DNA of 64,000 nt from Betaproteobacteria bacterium UBA2592 (lineage in GTDB: Bacteria > Pseudomonadota > Gammaproteobacteria > Burkholderiales > Rhodocyclaceae), in the NCBI GenBank assembly GCA_002340095.1, contig DDKS01000042.1, positions 1 to 64,000 on the forward strand, given 5' to 3'. Position numbers and translations under genes: made by a program. This document shows, piece by piece, positions 15,427 to 24,244 of this stretch (positions are counted from its first letter, which is position 1; every line of letters begins with the position of its first letter). The notes below the pieces were generated by a model. It was not told the origin of the DNA, ran no database searches, and saw only the letters and a list, made by a program, of their open reading frames with translations.

Positions 15427-15501
15427 TACACCGCCTTCGCTGTCAGCCAGCCCTGCCGGGATCAGCCAGCCACTCACAAGCCCATATAAAAGGAGTCAGC
15501 C

Positions 15502-15981
15502 ATGAAGGGTGACAAGAAAATCATTCAACGCCTGAACCAGTTGCTGGCCGGTGAGCTGACCGCCATCGACCAGTATTTCCTCCACGCCGAGATGTACAAG
15601 AACTTCGGTCTTCACCGCCTGTTCGAGCGGGTCCATCACGAGATGGAAGATGAGCGGGAACACGCCCGCGCCTTGATCGCCCGCATCCTGTTCCTGGAAG
15701 GCACGCCCGACCTGGCCACCCGGGAACCCCTGAAAATCGGCAAGGATGTGCCGGCCATGCTGGAAAACGATCTGGCCGTGGAATACGCCGTGGTCAAGGC
15801 CCTGAAGGATGCCATCGCCGAGTGCGAAGCTGCCAAGGACTATGTGACTCGGGAAATCCTGGAACAGATGCTCGACGATACCGAGCAGGACCACGCCCAC
15901 TGGCTCGAAAAGCAGTTGAGCCTGATCAAGCTGACCGGCCTGCCCAACTATCTGCAATCCCAGATGGGCAGCGGCGCCTGA
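15502..15981 (+). CDS. second bacterioferritin subunit lacking the heme Met
   Basis: 159-aa bacterioferritin-family subunit. Glu18, Glu51, His54 and Glu94 are kept. Residue 52 is Arg instead of the heme-ligand Met. The helix-D segment reads DTEQDHAHWLE, one residue longer than in the first copy and resembling Pseudomonas FtnA-type subunits, with an EXXH of Glu128/His131. It is therefore likely a ferroxidase-competent, heme-free partner. Start follows AAGGAG. A strong terminator lies downstream, closing the bfr unit. Confidence 0.92.
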   Translation: MKGDKKIIQRLNQLLAGELTAIDQYFLHAEMYKNFGLHRLFERVHHEMEDEREHARALIARILFLEGTPDLATREPLKIGKDVPAMLENDLAVEYAVVKALKDAIAECEAAKDYVTREILEQMLDDTEQDHAHWLEKQLSLIKLTGLPNYLQSQMGSGA

Positions 15982-16002
15982 ACCAGAAAAGACCCCTTTC
16001 GA

Positions 16003-16027
16003 GGCCGGGTTTTCCCCGGCCTTTTCA
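16003..16027 (+). terminator. intrinsic terminator after bfr pair
   Basis: GGCCGGG and CCCCGGCC flank a T-rich loop, followed by TTTTC. It lies 22 nt after the second bfr stop and abuts the end of the convergent SelD-like gene. Confidence 0.75.
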
Positions 16028-16972
16028 TTTCAGCCACACCTTGTCCGGCCCCTCGGACACGACTTGGCCGATCACCGAAGCATGAATGAAGCCCTGCTGC
16101 AGCAGGATGGAGAGTACCTCGGTCACGGTATCTTCGGAGCAGATCACCGCCAGCCCGCCGTTCAACTGGGGATCACGCAGCAGGGCCTGCCACTGCGCCT
16201 GAGGCTCCAGTCCCCCCAGCAGCTCCCGGGCCCTGGTCATATGAGGGATGGCATCCCTCTCCAGGCGCAGGGAGGTGTTCTCCTGCACCAGTTCGTGCAA
16301 GGCCCCCAGCAGGCCCTGCCGCCCCACTTCCAGCACCTGATGCACCCCATCCAGACAGTCCAGGGTCGGCCCCGGGCTGTTGGGCTGGGCTGCCAGTTCC
16401 ATCCATTCGCGCAGATCGTGGGGATGAAGTTCCCCCCGGGCCTGGGCGGCCTGGTAAATCCCCTGTCCCAGGGGTTTACTGAGGATCAGCCGGTCGCCGG
16501 GGCGCGGCGGCGTACCATGGGCCAGATTGCCAGGATTGAGATGCCCCAGGGCCAGGAGACCGCAGGACAGGCTGGGGCTCGCCTGGACGTGAATACCCGC
16601 CAGGGCCACCCCGGCCTCCAGGCAACAACTGGAGATGCCCGCCTCCAGCCCCAGCAGCATGCGGCCGGGAATATCGGGTTCGGGCAGGTTGAGCAAAGCC
16701 AGGGCCGCCACCGGACGGGCCCCGGCAGCATAGAGCCCCCCCAGGGCCTGGGCTGCGGCGGTCCGGCCAAAGGCATAGTGCCCCAGGAAAGGCGGCTGGC
16801 AGCAACGGGCCGTGAGCTTGACGGCCAGCCTCTCATGCAGGGGATAGACCCCGGCACCGGGGTTCCGGGCCACCGCCTCGATCAGGGCAGGCGGCACCCA
16901 TTCCGGCCCCAGGCGAGGCAGCAGTGCCAGCCAATCATCCTGGCCCAGACAGAAGGAGGAATCAGGTTGCAT
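16025..16972 (-). CDS. degenerate SelD/AIR-synthase-like protein
   Basis: 315-aa relative of selenophosphate synthetase (SelD). Recognisable SelD landmarks: GHYAFGRTAAAQALGGLYAAGARPV, a VALAGIH segment, LSKPLGQGI, a GLLGAL segment and DPQLNGGLAV. Catalytic features are missing: no N-terminal Cys/Sec-Gly-Cys-Lys motif, no TTDFF Asp, GGHS is AGIH, and DVTGFG is EVGRQG. It is therefore unlikely to make selenophosphate. The start is uncertain: ATG 16972 overlaps copZ by 11 nt, with ATG 16984 and 16999 as alternatives. Last gene of the copper operon. Confidence 0.7.
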   Translation of the reverse strand: MQPDSSFCLGQDDWLALLPRLGPEWVPPALIEAVARNPGAGVYPLHERLAVKLTARCCQPPFLGHYAFGRTAAAQALGGLYAAGARPVAALALLNLPEPDIPGRMLLGLEAGISSCCLEAGVALAGIHVQASPSLSCGLLALGHLNPGNLAHGTPPRPGDRLILSKPLGQGIYQAAQARGELHPHDLREWMELAAQPNSPGPTLDCLDGVHQVLEVGRQGLLGALHELVQENTSLRLERDAIPHMTRARELLGGLEPQAQWQALLRDPQLNGGLAVICSEDTVTEVLSILLQQGFIHASVIGQVVSEGPDKVWLK

Positions 16973-17168
16973 CAAAGCCGGCATCTTCAATCGCGGCACA
17001 CAGGTCTGCGCGGCTCAGTTTCTGGCCGTCAAAGCTGACCCGGGCCTCGGCCGCCTCCAGGGAAACCTCCACCTGCCCAACCCCCTCCAGGGCCGCGAGC
17101 AGGCCGGTAATGTTCTTGACGCAACCCTGGCAGCTCATGCCATCCACCTTGATGATCGTGTTTTCCAT
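16962..17168 (-). CDS. copZ: heavy-metal-associated (HMA) copper chaperone, CopZ-like
   Basis: 68-aa ferredoxin-like HMA domain with the metal-binding GMSCQGC loop at residues 10-16. Such proteins bind Cu(I) in the cytosol and hand it to CopA. It lies in the same operon, downstream of copA and a short EAL fragment, 3 nt after the fragment's stop. Copper is assumed from context; HMA domains can bind other soft metals. Confidence 0.85.
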   Translation of the reverse strand: MENTIIKVDGMSCQGCVKNITGLLAALEGVGQVEVSLEAAEARVSFDGQKLSRADLCAAIEDAGFDAT

Positions 17169-17171
17169 TTT

Positions 17172-17426
17172 CTACTCCTGTTTCAAGAAAACCTGGTTGC
17201 CCACCTGCGCCATGAATTTCTCCAGCCCCACGGGGCGGGAGAAATGATAGCCCTGTACCCTGTCACATCCCTTACCGGACAGCAGCTCCAGTTGCTCCCG
17301 GTTTTCCACCCCTTCGGCCACCACGGGCAGGCGCAGCACATGGGCCAGACCGATGACCGCCTCGGCAAACCGCTGGACGATCTGCTCGCTGGCTTCGATT
17401 TGCAGGAGGGCGGCGGGCATGCTCAT
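17172..17426 (-). pseudogene. C-terminal fragment of an EAL domain
   Basis: 84 residues matching only the last third of an EAL domain: VVAEGVEN, then GCDRVQGYHFSRP. The EAL motif itself, the DDFG loop and the catalytic Lys are absent, so it cannot be a phosphodiesterase. Full EAL domains are about 240 aa. Its ATG overlaps the copA stop (ATGA) and it ends 3 nt before copZ. It is probably a remnant of a larger EAL gene cut by insertion or rearrangement of the copA block, although the open, coupled frame means it may still be translated. Confidence 0.7.
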
Positions 17427-19801
17427 TTACGGGGGGTCCAGGATTTGAGACGCAGGGAATTGCTGACCACGGAGACGGAAGACAGGGCCATGGCGGCCCC
17501 GGCCACTACCGGGTTGAGGAATCCCAGGGCAGCCAGGGGAATTCCCAGCACATTGTAGATAAAGGCAAAGAAAAGATTCTGACGAATCTTGCGCAGGGTG
17601 GCCCGGGACAGGTCCAGGGCATCGGCCAGGGCCTGCAGGTCGTTGCGCATCAAGGTCACGTCCGCCGTCTTGATGGCTGCATCCGAACCCGCCCCCATGG
17701 CGAAACTGACATCCGCCGCCGCCAGGGCCGGAGCATCGTTGATGCCATCCCCCACCATGCCCACCAGCACGCCATCCCGCTTCAGGCCGAGCACCGCCTT
17801 GGCCTTGCCCTCGGGCAGAATGCCGGCCTGGAATTCGGTAATACCCGCCTGCCGGGCAATGGCCCGGGCCGTGCGCGGGTTATCCCCGGTCAGCATCACC
17901 GGGCGCACGCCCTTTTCAATCAGGCGAGCCAGGGCTGCGGGCGTGCTGGCACGCAGGGGGTCAGCAATGGCGATCAGCCCCAGCAGCCGGGGAGGCTCTC
18001 CGGCTTCGGCCAGCACCACCACGGTCTTGCCCGCTTCCTGCAAGCGGGCAATGTCCGGGTGGGCTTCCACCTTCTCCAGAATCCAGGCCGGCGCCCCCAG
18101 GCGCAGGGAACGCCCCCCCACCTGCCCACTCACCCCACAACCGGCGTGGGCCTGAAAATCGGTGGCGGCCGTAACCCCCGCCGCTTCCGGCTCGGCCAGG
18201 ATGGCCCGGGCCAGAGGGTGCTCGGAGCCCTGCTCCAGGGAGGCCGCCAAGGCCAGCACCTCGGCCCGCCCGGCGGCCAGGGGCAGCACATCCGTCACCC
18301 GAGGTTGCCCCAGGGTCAGGGTGCCGGTCTTGTCCAGAGCCAGGATCTGCACCCGTTCGGCCCGCTCCAAGGCCTCCGCATTGCGGATCAGGATGCCGGC
18401 CCGGGCCCCTTGCCCCGTGCCCACCATGATGGCCGTGGGCGTCGCCAGCCCCAGGGCGCAGGGGCAGGCAATCACCAGCACGGCCACCGCATTCACCAGG
18501 GCCGTGGCCAGGTCGCCGCCGAAGCCCCACCAGGCCAGGAAAGTCACCAGGGCGATGCTGCACACCGCCGGCACGAAGATGGCGGAAATCCGGTCGGCCA
18601 GGCGCTGCACCGGCGCCTTGGAGCCCTGAGCTTCGGCCACCAGGCGGATGATGCCCGCGAGCAAGGTCTGCTCCCCCACCCCGGTCGCCTCGCAGCGCAA
18701 CATGCCGGTGCCGTTGTGGGTGGCGGCATAGACGTTGTCGCCCGCTTCCTTCTTCACCGGTATGCTCTCGCCGGTGAGCATGGCTTCATCCACCGCCGAA
18801 GCCCCTTCGAGCACCCGGCCATCCACGGGTACCGCCTCGCCGGAGCGCACCACGAACACATCCCCGGGCATCAGGCTGTCCACCGGCACTTCGAGCAACT
18901 GACCGTCCCGCTCGATACGGGCCGTACGCGGCTGCAGGCGTACCAGGGATTCGATGGCCTCAGAGGTGCGGGCCTTGGCCCGGGCCTCCAGCAGCTTGCC
19001 CAACAACACCAGGGTGATGACCGCCGCGCTGGCTTCGAAATACACGTGCAGATGGGCCAGCCCGGCCAGAGTGACCACGGTGGAGAACCCCCAGGCCATG
19101 GAAGTGCCCAGGGCCACCAGCACATCCATGTTGGCCCCACCGCCGCGCAGGGCTTTCCAGGCCCCGTCGTAGAAGCGCCAGCCGATCCAGAACTGCACCG
19201 GCGTCGCCAACAACAACTGGAACCAGCGCGGCAGTTCGGGATGACCATGGTCCCCATCTCCGCCGAACATGAAAAACATCTGCCCCACCAGGGGCAGGGT
19301 CAGCAGGGCGGCGATCCAGAACCGCCGGAACTCGGCCTGATAGGCCGCTTCCTTCCTGGCCTTTTCCTCCTCCCGGGATTGCCCTTCCACCCGGGTGGCC
19401 GTGAAGCCGGCTTTTTCGATGGCCGCCAGGACCTGCTCCGCATCGGCCAGCCCCGGCTGCCAGCGCACCTTGGCCCGTTCGCTGGCCAGATTGACCGTGG
19501 CCTGGACTCCAGGCAGATTGTTCAGCACCTTCTCGATCCGGGTCGCACAGGCAGCGCAACTCATGCCGCCGATGGCCAGGTCCAGGGTCTGGGGCATCAC
19601 CTGGAAACCCGCCTTCTCGATGGCCGCCACCACCTGGGCTGCGTTGGTTCCCTCGGCCCCCAGCTCGATGCGGGCCTTCTCGCTGGCGAAATTGACGCTG
19701 ACCACAACGCCAGGCAATTTGTTCAGCACCTTCTCGATCCGGGCAGCGCAGGCCGCACAGCTCATGCCGGCAATGGAAAGTTCCAGTCGTTTCTCAGTCA
19801 T
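17423..19801 (-). CDS. copA: copper-translocating P1B-type ATPase
   Basis: 792-aa inner membrane pump exporting Cu(I) from the cytosol. Two N-terminal HMA domains (GMSCAAC at about 12-18 and again near 88), eight transmembrane helices, phosphatase TGES, CPC metal site in ACPCALGLATP, phosphorylation DKTGTLT and hinge GDGINDAPA are all intact. Start ATG 19801 begins the first HMA domain; the longer frame upstream overlaps the neighbouring gene. The neighbours (TauE/SafE-like protein, hemN, fnr) recall the cbb3-oxidase maturation setting, so a role in supplying copper to oxidase (CcoI/FixI-like) is possible besides detoxification. Confidence 0.93.
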   Translation of the reverse strand: MTEKRLELSIAGMSCAACAARIEKVLNKLPGVVVSVNFASEKARIELGAEGTNAAQVVAAIEKAGFQVMPQTLDLAIGGMSCAACATRIEKVLNNLPGVQATVNLASERAKVRWQPGLADAEQVLAAIEKAGFTATRVEGQSREEEKARKEAAYQAEFRRFWIAALLTLPLVGQMFFMFGGDGDHGHPELPRWFQLLLATPVQFWIGWRFYDGAWKALRGGGANMDVLVALGTSMAWGFSTVVTLAGLAHLHVYFEASAAVITLVLLGKLLEARAKARTSEAIESLVRLQPRTARIERDGQLLEVPVDSLMPGDVFVVRSGEAVPVDGRVLEGASAVDEAMLTGESIPVKKEAGDNVYAATHNGTGMLRCEATGVGEQTLLAGIIRLVAEAQGSKAPVQRLADRISAIFVPAVCSIALVTFLAWWGFGGDLATALVNAVAVLVIACPCALGLATPTAIMVGTGQGARAGILIRNAEALERAERVQILALDKTGTLTLGQPRVTDVLPLAAGRAEVLALAASLEQGSEHPLARAILAEPEAAGVTAATDFQAHAGCGVSGQVGGRSLRLGAPAWILEKVEAHPDIARLQEAGKTVVVLAEAGEPPRLLGLIAIADPLRASTPAALARLIEKGVRPVMLTGDNPRTARAIARQAGITEFQAGILPEGKAKAVLGLKRDGVLVGMVGDGINDAPALAAADVSFAMGAGSDAAIKTADVTLMRNDLQALADALDLSRATLRKIRQNLFFAFIYNVLGIPLAALGFLNPVVAGAAMALSSVSVVSNSLRLKSWTPRK

Positions 19802-19820
19802 GGTGGTTGTGTCGATGTTT

Positions 19821-20492
19821 TCACGCGTTTTGTGACAAGCCCAAAGCGCCATACAGTCCGTACAGGCCATAGACCAGAATCAGGAAGCCGGCCAGGGCCC
19901 GGATCAGGGGTTTTTGCACCAGGTTGCGGAAACGAGCCAGCAACAAGCCTGCCAGCAACAGATTGGGCAGGGTTCCCAGGCCAAAAGCCAGCATCAGCAG
20001 GGCACCCTCCCGGGCCGATCCGGCCCCCAGGGCCGTCGCCAGGGCGCTGTACACCAGACCACAGGGCAGCCAGCCCCAGAGCAGCCCCAGGGGAAAGGCC
20101 TGCGCCACGCTCCGGGCAGGCAGCAAGCGCTTGCCCAAAGGTTGCAGGCGGCGCCACAGGCTTTGCCCCATTTGTTCGGTCAATGCCAACACCCGGGTCG
20201 CACCGAGCAGGTAGAAGCCCAGGGCCACCAGCATCAGATTGGCAAATACCATCAAGACCAGGCGCAGCGGCAATTGTTCCGAGAGCGCCATGCTGCCCGC
20301 CCCCAGAGCCCCCACCAGGGCGCCAGCCAGACCGTAGGACAGGATGCGGCCGAGGTTGTAGGCCAGATGCAGGGATAAGCGCTGGGGACCACCCAGGGAC
20401 AGGGCACCAACGATGCCGCCGCACATGCCGACACAGTGGGTGCCACCCAGCAGCCCCACCAGGAACAGGGCCAGGAAAACCGATTCAGACAT
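19821..20492 (-). CDS. TauE/SafE-like (UreH/DsbD_2 type) membrane protein
   Basis: 223-aa polytopic inner membrane protein, about six helices. The N-terminal GGTHCVGMCGG loop, with paired Cys, and a mid-protein WGWLPCGLVYSALA segment are typical of the sulfite-exporter-like family found beside copper ATPases and cbb3-oxidase genes. A role in copper handling or thiol transfer is usually proposed for these but not proven. Start ATG 20492 gives the conserved N terminus. It ends 20 nt before copA and is likely cotranscribed. Confidence 0.75.
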   Translation of the reverse strand: MSESVFLALFLVGLLGGTHCVGMCGGIVGALSLGGPQRLSLHLAYNLGRILSYGLAGALVGALGAGSMALSEQLPLRLVLMVFANLMLVALGFYLLGATRVLALTEQMGQSLWRRLQPLGKRLLPARSVAQAFPLGLLWGWLPCGLVYSALATALGAGSAREGALLMLAFGLGTLPNLLLAGLLLARFRNLVQKPLIRALAGFLILVYGLYGLYGALGLSQNA

Positions 20493-20518
20493 GGAAAATC
20501 GAACCTCGCAAATCAGAA

Positions 20519-20547
20519 GCAAAAGGGGCCGGAAATTCCCGGCCCCC
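20519..20547 (-). terminator. intrinsic terminator after hemN
   Basis: On the minus strand GGGGCCGG pairs with CCGGCCCC, followed by TTTTGC. It lies between hemN and the TauE/SafE-like gene, separating the copper operon from hemN. Confidence 0.75.
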
Positions 20548-20568
20548 TTGTCGATCATACACAATTCG

Positions 20569-21963
20569 TCAAATCACCTTGGAATAACGGGTGCGCTGCC
20601 GGTCTGCCCGCAGGTAACGGTCGAACACCATGGAAATGGCCCGCACCAGCATCCGCCCTGGAGGCTGGACAGTGATCCACTCATCATCCACTTTCACCAG
20701 ACCCGCCGCCTGCATCTCCTTCAGATCCTCCAGTTCGGAAGCGAAATACTTCTTGAAGTCGATCAGATGGGCGCTCTCGATGGATTCGATGGATAGCTCG
20801 AAATGACACATCAGGGCCTGAATGATGGCCCGCCGTAAAATGTCGTCCGCATTGAGCTCGATACCGCGGAACACCGGCAGCAACTGGGCGTCGAGCCGGT
20901 CGTAATACTCATCCAGGGTCTTGACGTTCTGGTAGTAGGTGGGCCCCACCTTGCTGATGGAGGAGATGCCGAAGGAGAGCATGTCGCAATCCGCATGGGT
21001 GGAATAACCCTGGAAGTTCCGGTGCAGGCGCCCCTGGCGCTGGGCCACGGCCAGTTCGTCATCGGGTTTGGCGAAGTGGTCCATGCCGATATAAACGTAG
21101 CCGGCATCGGTAAGCTTCTTGATGGCCAGGGCCAGGATCTGCAGGCGGGTATCCGCCGTGGGCATGTCTGTCTCGGCAATGCGGCGCTGGGGCTTGAACA
21201 GGCTGGGCAGATGGGCGTAGTTGTAAATGGAAAGCCGGTCCGGGTCCATGGCAATGACCCGCTCCAGAGTGCGGTTGAAGCCCATGACCGTCTGCCTGGG
21301 CAGGCCATAGATCAGGTCCACGGAGATGGACTTGAAACCGTTGGCCCGGGCCGCGCGGATCACGTTCCCGGTCTCCTCTTCTGTCTGGATGCGGTTGATG
21401 GCCCGCTGCACCTCTTCGTCGAAGTCCTGTACCCCGACGCTCATGCGGTTGAATCCCAGCTCGCCCAGCAGGGTCACGGTAGCGTCATCCACCTTGCGAG
21501 GGTCCACCTCGATGGAAAACTCGCCTCCTTCCACCAACCGGAAGTGCCTGCGGGTGGCCGCCATCAGCTGGCGCATCTCGTCATGGGACAGGAAAGTGGG
21601 CGTGCCGCCGCCCCAGTGCAGCTGGATGGCCTCGTGCTCGCCATCCAGGCTGGCGCTCTGGAGGGCGATTTCCTTTTCCATGTATTTCAGGTACTTGGCA
21701 CTGCGGCCGTGATCCTTGGTGATGATCTTGTTACAGGCGCAGTAATAGCAGATGGTGTTGCAGAAAGGGATGTGGAAGTATAATGACAGAGGCTGGCTGA
21801 TGCCGCCGATATTGCGTTTGCCCAGCCAGAGCTTTGCAGCCTCGGCACCAAAGGCTTCCACGAAACGGTCTGCGGTGGGGTAGGACGTATAACGGGGACC
21901 ATTCACGTCAAAACGGCGAATGATCTGCGGGTCAAAAACCAGATTGGCAGTAGAGAAATTCAT
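20569..21963 (-). CDS. hemN: oxygen-independent coproporphyrinogen III oxidase (dehydrogenase)
   Basis: Radical SAM enzyme for anaerobic heme synthesis: decarboxylates coproporphyrinogen III to protoporphyrinogen IX. The 464-aa protein has the 4Fe-4S motif in CNTICYYCAC near residue 60, followed by GGGTPTF and the HemN C-terminal domain. Start ATG 21963 (MNFSTANLVFD) was chosen over an upstream in-frame start. It is divergent from fnr, with an FNR box between them, so anaerobic control is likely. Confidence 0.95.
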   Translation of the reverse strand: MNFSTANLVFDPQIIRRFDVNGPRYTSYPTADRFVEAFGAEAAKLWLGKRNIGGISQPLSLYFHIPFCNTICYYCACNKIITKDHGRSAKYLKYMEKEIALQSASLDGEHEAIQLHWGGGTPTFLSHDEMRQLMAATRRHFRLVEGGEFSIEVDPRKVDDATVTLLGELGFNRMSVGVQDFDEEVQRAINRIQTEEETGNVIRAARANGFKSISVDLIYGLPRQTVMGFNRTLERVIAMDPDRLSIYNYAHLPSLFKPQRRIAETDMPTADTRLQILALAIKKLTDAGYVYIGMDHFAKPDDELAVAQRQGRLHRNFQGYSTHADCDMLSFGISSISKVGPTYYQNVKTLDEYYDRLDAQLLPVFRGIELNADDILRRAIIQALMCHFELSIESIESAHLIDFKKYFASELEDLKEMQAAGLVKVDDEWITVQPPGRMLVRAISMVFDRYLRADRQRTRYSKVI

Positions 21964-22019
21964 TGAAACACAGGGCCTTAAGGTTGTGCGGATTATGTTT
22001 GCAAGCCGGCCCCTTGCGG

Positions 22020-22033
22020 TTGACATGGATCAA
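22020..22033. promoter_or_regulatory. FNR box between hemN and fnr
   Basis: TTGACATGGATCAA, one mismatch from TTGATNNNNATCAA. It lies about 57 nt before hemN and 33 nt before fnr, and could serve both genes (activation of hemN, autoregulation of fnr). Confidence 0.8.
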
Positions 22034-22065
22034 ACCCCCCGACAACGGCGTGACGAGGAAAATCA

Positions 22066-22809
22066 ATGTCCCTGAGCCCGGTAGCCAAGGAAATGTCCAT
22101 CCCGGTCATCAAGACCGCCTGTTCCAACTGCAACCTGCGTGAACTTTGCCTTCCCTTCGGCCTTTCCGAAGAGGAAATGGCCCGTCTCGACGAGCTCATC
22201 AACGTGCGCAAGCGGGTCAAGCGGGGCGAACACCTCTACCGGGCCGGCCAGCCCTTCGAGTCCATCTTCGCCATCCGCTCCGGCTTCTTCAAGACCGACG
22301 TTCTGCTCGAGGATGGCCGCGACCAGGTCACCGGCTTCCAGATGGCGGGCGAGCTGCTGGGCCTGGACGGCATCAGCACCGAACAACATTCCTGCAATGC
22401 GGTGGCCTTGGAAGATAGCGAGGTCTGTCACATCCCCTTCTCCCGCCTCGAACAACTGTCCCGGGAAATCCAGACCCTGCAGCACCATTTCCACAAGGTG
22501 ATGAGCCGCGAGATCGTGCGCGATCACGGGGTGATGATGCTGCTCGGCACCATGCGTGCCGAGGAACGGCTGGCCGCCTTCCTGCTCAACCTGTCCCAGC
22601 GCTTCACGGCCCGGGGCTTCTCCCACTCCGAGTTCAACCTGCGCATGACCCGGGAGGAAATCGGCAGCTATCTGGGCCTCAAGCTCGAAACCGTCTCACG
22701 CGCTTTCTCCCGCTTCCAGGAAGAGGGTTTGATCGCGGTCCAGCAAAAACACATCCGCATCCTTGACATTCCCGGGCTCAAGCAGATCATGAGCCATCAC
22801 AATCACTGA
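22066..22809 (+). CDS. fnr: FNR-type anaerobic regulator (CRP/FNR family)
   Basis: Oxygen-sensing transcription factor with a labile 4Fe-4S cluster. In 247 aa the N-terminal cysteines CSNCNLRELC (about 19-28) and the fourth Cys in EVCHIPF near residue 123 are present. The C-terminal helix-turn-helix reads TREEIGSYLGLKLETVSRAFSRF, with the Glu-Ser-Arg set that reads TTGAT half sites. AGGA precedes ATG 22066 at good spacing. A terminator follows. Confidence 0.95.
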   Translation: MSLSPVAKEMSIPVIKTACSNCNLRELCLPFGLSEEEMARLDELINVRKRVKRGEHLYRAGQPFESIFAIRSGFFKTDVLLEDGRDQVTGFQMAGELLGLDGISTEQHSCNAVALEDSEVCHIPFSRLEQLSREIQTLQHHFHKVMSREIVRDHGVMMLLGTMRAEERLAAFLLNLSQRFTARGFSHSEFNLRMTREEIGSYLGLKLETVSRAFSRFQEEGLIAVQQKHIRILDIPGLKQIMSHHNH

Positions 22810-22835
22810 GGACACATCCCCGTCCCCCAATGCAA

Positions 22836-22864
22836 ACCGGCCCTTGCGGGCCGGTCTTGTTTTC
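22836..22864 (+). terminator. intrinsic terminator after fnr
   Basis: ACCGGCCC and GGGCCGGT around a TTGC loop, followed by CTTGTTTT. It lies 26 nt past the fnr stop, between convergent fnr and the stomatin gene. Confidence 0.7.
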
Positions 22865-22879
22865 CGGGTCTGCGATCGC

Positions 22880-23806
22880 TTAAGCCCTGGCCTGGCCCTC
22901 GGATTTGACGACCTTCAGGGCTGTGGCCACGAGGGAGGAGATGTCGGCCATGTTGCCGGGCACGATCAGGGTCGTGCCCTGCTTGGCGATGTTGCCGAAG
23001 GCGCCCACATATTGCTCGGCCACCTTGAGATTGACCGCCTCCATGCCACCGGGACTGCTGATGGCGGCGGCCACCTGACGGATGGCATCGGCAGTGGCTT
23101 CGGCCACGAGACGCACGGCTTCAGCCTCGCCGCGGGCCTTGTTGATGGCCGCCGTCATCTCGCCTTCGGACATGGCGATGGCCGCCTGTTTTTCTCCTTC
23201 GGCCAGATTGATCTCCTTCTGGCGCTCCCCCTCCGACTCGGCAATCTTGGCCCGTTTCTCCCGCTCGGCGGTGATCTGCAGTTGCATGGAGCGCAGTACC
23301 GAATCGGGCGGCACGATGTCCTTGATCTCGTAGCGCAGGACTTTGACGCCCCAAGTCAGGCTGGCCTCGTCCAGAGCGGCGACCACGGTGCGATTGATGG
23401 TTTCCCGGTCTTCCAGCAGGCGGTCCAGGTCGCGCTTGCCGGCTTCGGAGCGCAGGGCCGTCTTGGCCAGCTGTTCGATGGCCAGCTCGAAATCCGAAGT
23501 GCCGTAGGAAGCCTGGCGCGGATCGGTGACCTGGTAGTAGAGGATGCCGTCGATCTGCACCTGGGTGTTGTCCCGGGTGATGCAGACCTGGGGATCCACG
23601 TCATAGGGCACTTCCTTGAGCGAATGGCGGTAGGCCACCCGATCGATCATCGGCACCAGGAAATGCAGCCCGGCCATCAGGGTCTCATGGTAACGCCCGA
23701 GCCGCTCCACCACATAGGCGGACTGCTGGGGCACCACCCGCACGGCCTTGGCCACGAAAACCAGGGCCACCACCCCCATCACGATGGAAAAAAAGAAACC
23801 GTCCAT
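22880..23806 (-). CDS. SPFH/stomatin-like membrane protein (QmcA/HflK-like)
   Basis: 308-aa protein with one N-terminal membrane helix (about 3-22) and an SPFH/PHB domain (VVERLGRYHETL to about 190), then an Ala/Glu-rich coiled coil (AEREKRAKIAESEGERQ). Stomatins form membrane microdomain scaffolds, usually next to an NfeD partner as here. ATG 23806 has a strong AGGAGG. It lies 2 nt after the NfeD gene. Confidence 0.87.
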   Translation of the reverse strand: MDGFFFSIVMGVVALVFVAKAVRVVPQQSAYVVERLGRYHETLMAGLHFLVPMIDRVAYRHSLKEVPYDVDPQVCITRDNTQVQIDGILYYQVTDPRQASYGTSDFELAIEQLAKTALRSEAGKRDLDRLLEDRETINRTVVAALDEASLTWGVKVLRYEIKDIVPPDSVLRSMQLQITAEREKRAKIAESEGERQKEINLAEGEKQAAIAMSEGEMTAAINKARGEAEAVRLVAEATADAIRQVAAAISSPGGMEAVNLKVAEQYVGAFGNIAKQGTTLIVPGNMADISSLVATALKVVKSEGQARA

Positions 23807-23808
23807 GC

Positions 23809-24234
23809 TCAATCCTCCTTGCGCTCCATCCTGCCCACCACCAACAGGGAGCCTTCCTGGGCCAGCAGCACCAGGGTTTCTCCCGCCTTGACCCCCGTGA
23901 CCGCCCCAGCGAGCCGTGCCGGCCACTCACTGCCCCGGTACCTGACCCGCAACTGCCCCTGGGCATCCGCCGGCTCCGCCACCACCACCAGCTGGCCGGC
24001 AGACTCCACGGCTCCAGGCCCCGTCTTGCGGGCCAGGAGCCGGCGCCAGGCCAGCACCGTGCCACTGACGGTCGCCAGGGCAAAAACGATGATCTGCAGC
24101 GCCAAGCTATCCGGCATTGCATAGGCCAGGGCCGCAGCGGCCAGGGCGCCGGCACCGGCAAACAGCAGGGCCAGGGTACCCGTCATCATCTCCAGGGCCA
24201 GCAGGATGCCAGCCAGTACCAGCCAGGTCCACAT
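23809..24234 (-). CDS. NfeD-family membrane protein
   Basis: 141 aa: two or three membrane helices in the first 75 residues, then a small OB-fold (VRYRGSEWPARLAG) at the C terminus. This is the short NfeD1b type that accompanies stomatin-like proteins and is thought to act in membrane protein quality control. ATG 24234 starts the conserved part. It follows the exonuclease gene by 10 nt. Confidence 0.82.
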   Translation of the reverse strand: MWTWLVLAGILLALEMMTGTLALLFAGAGALAAAALAYAMPDSLALQIIVFALATVSGTVLAWRRLLARKTGPGAVESAGQLVVVAEPADAQGQLRVRYRGSEWPARLAGAVTGVKAGETLVLLAQEGSLLVVGRMERKED

Positions 24235-24244
24235 GGAACGCTCC

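Noticed and set aside
18059..20587. 842-codon plus-strand frame opposite copA
   Set aside because: Gly/Gln/His/Pro-rich mirror of a GC-rich gene; copA on the other strand is unmistakable.
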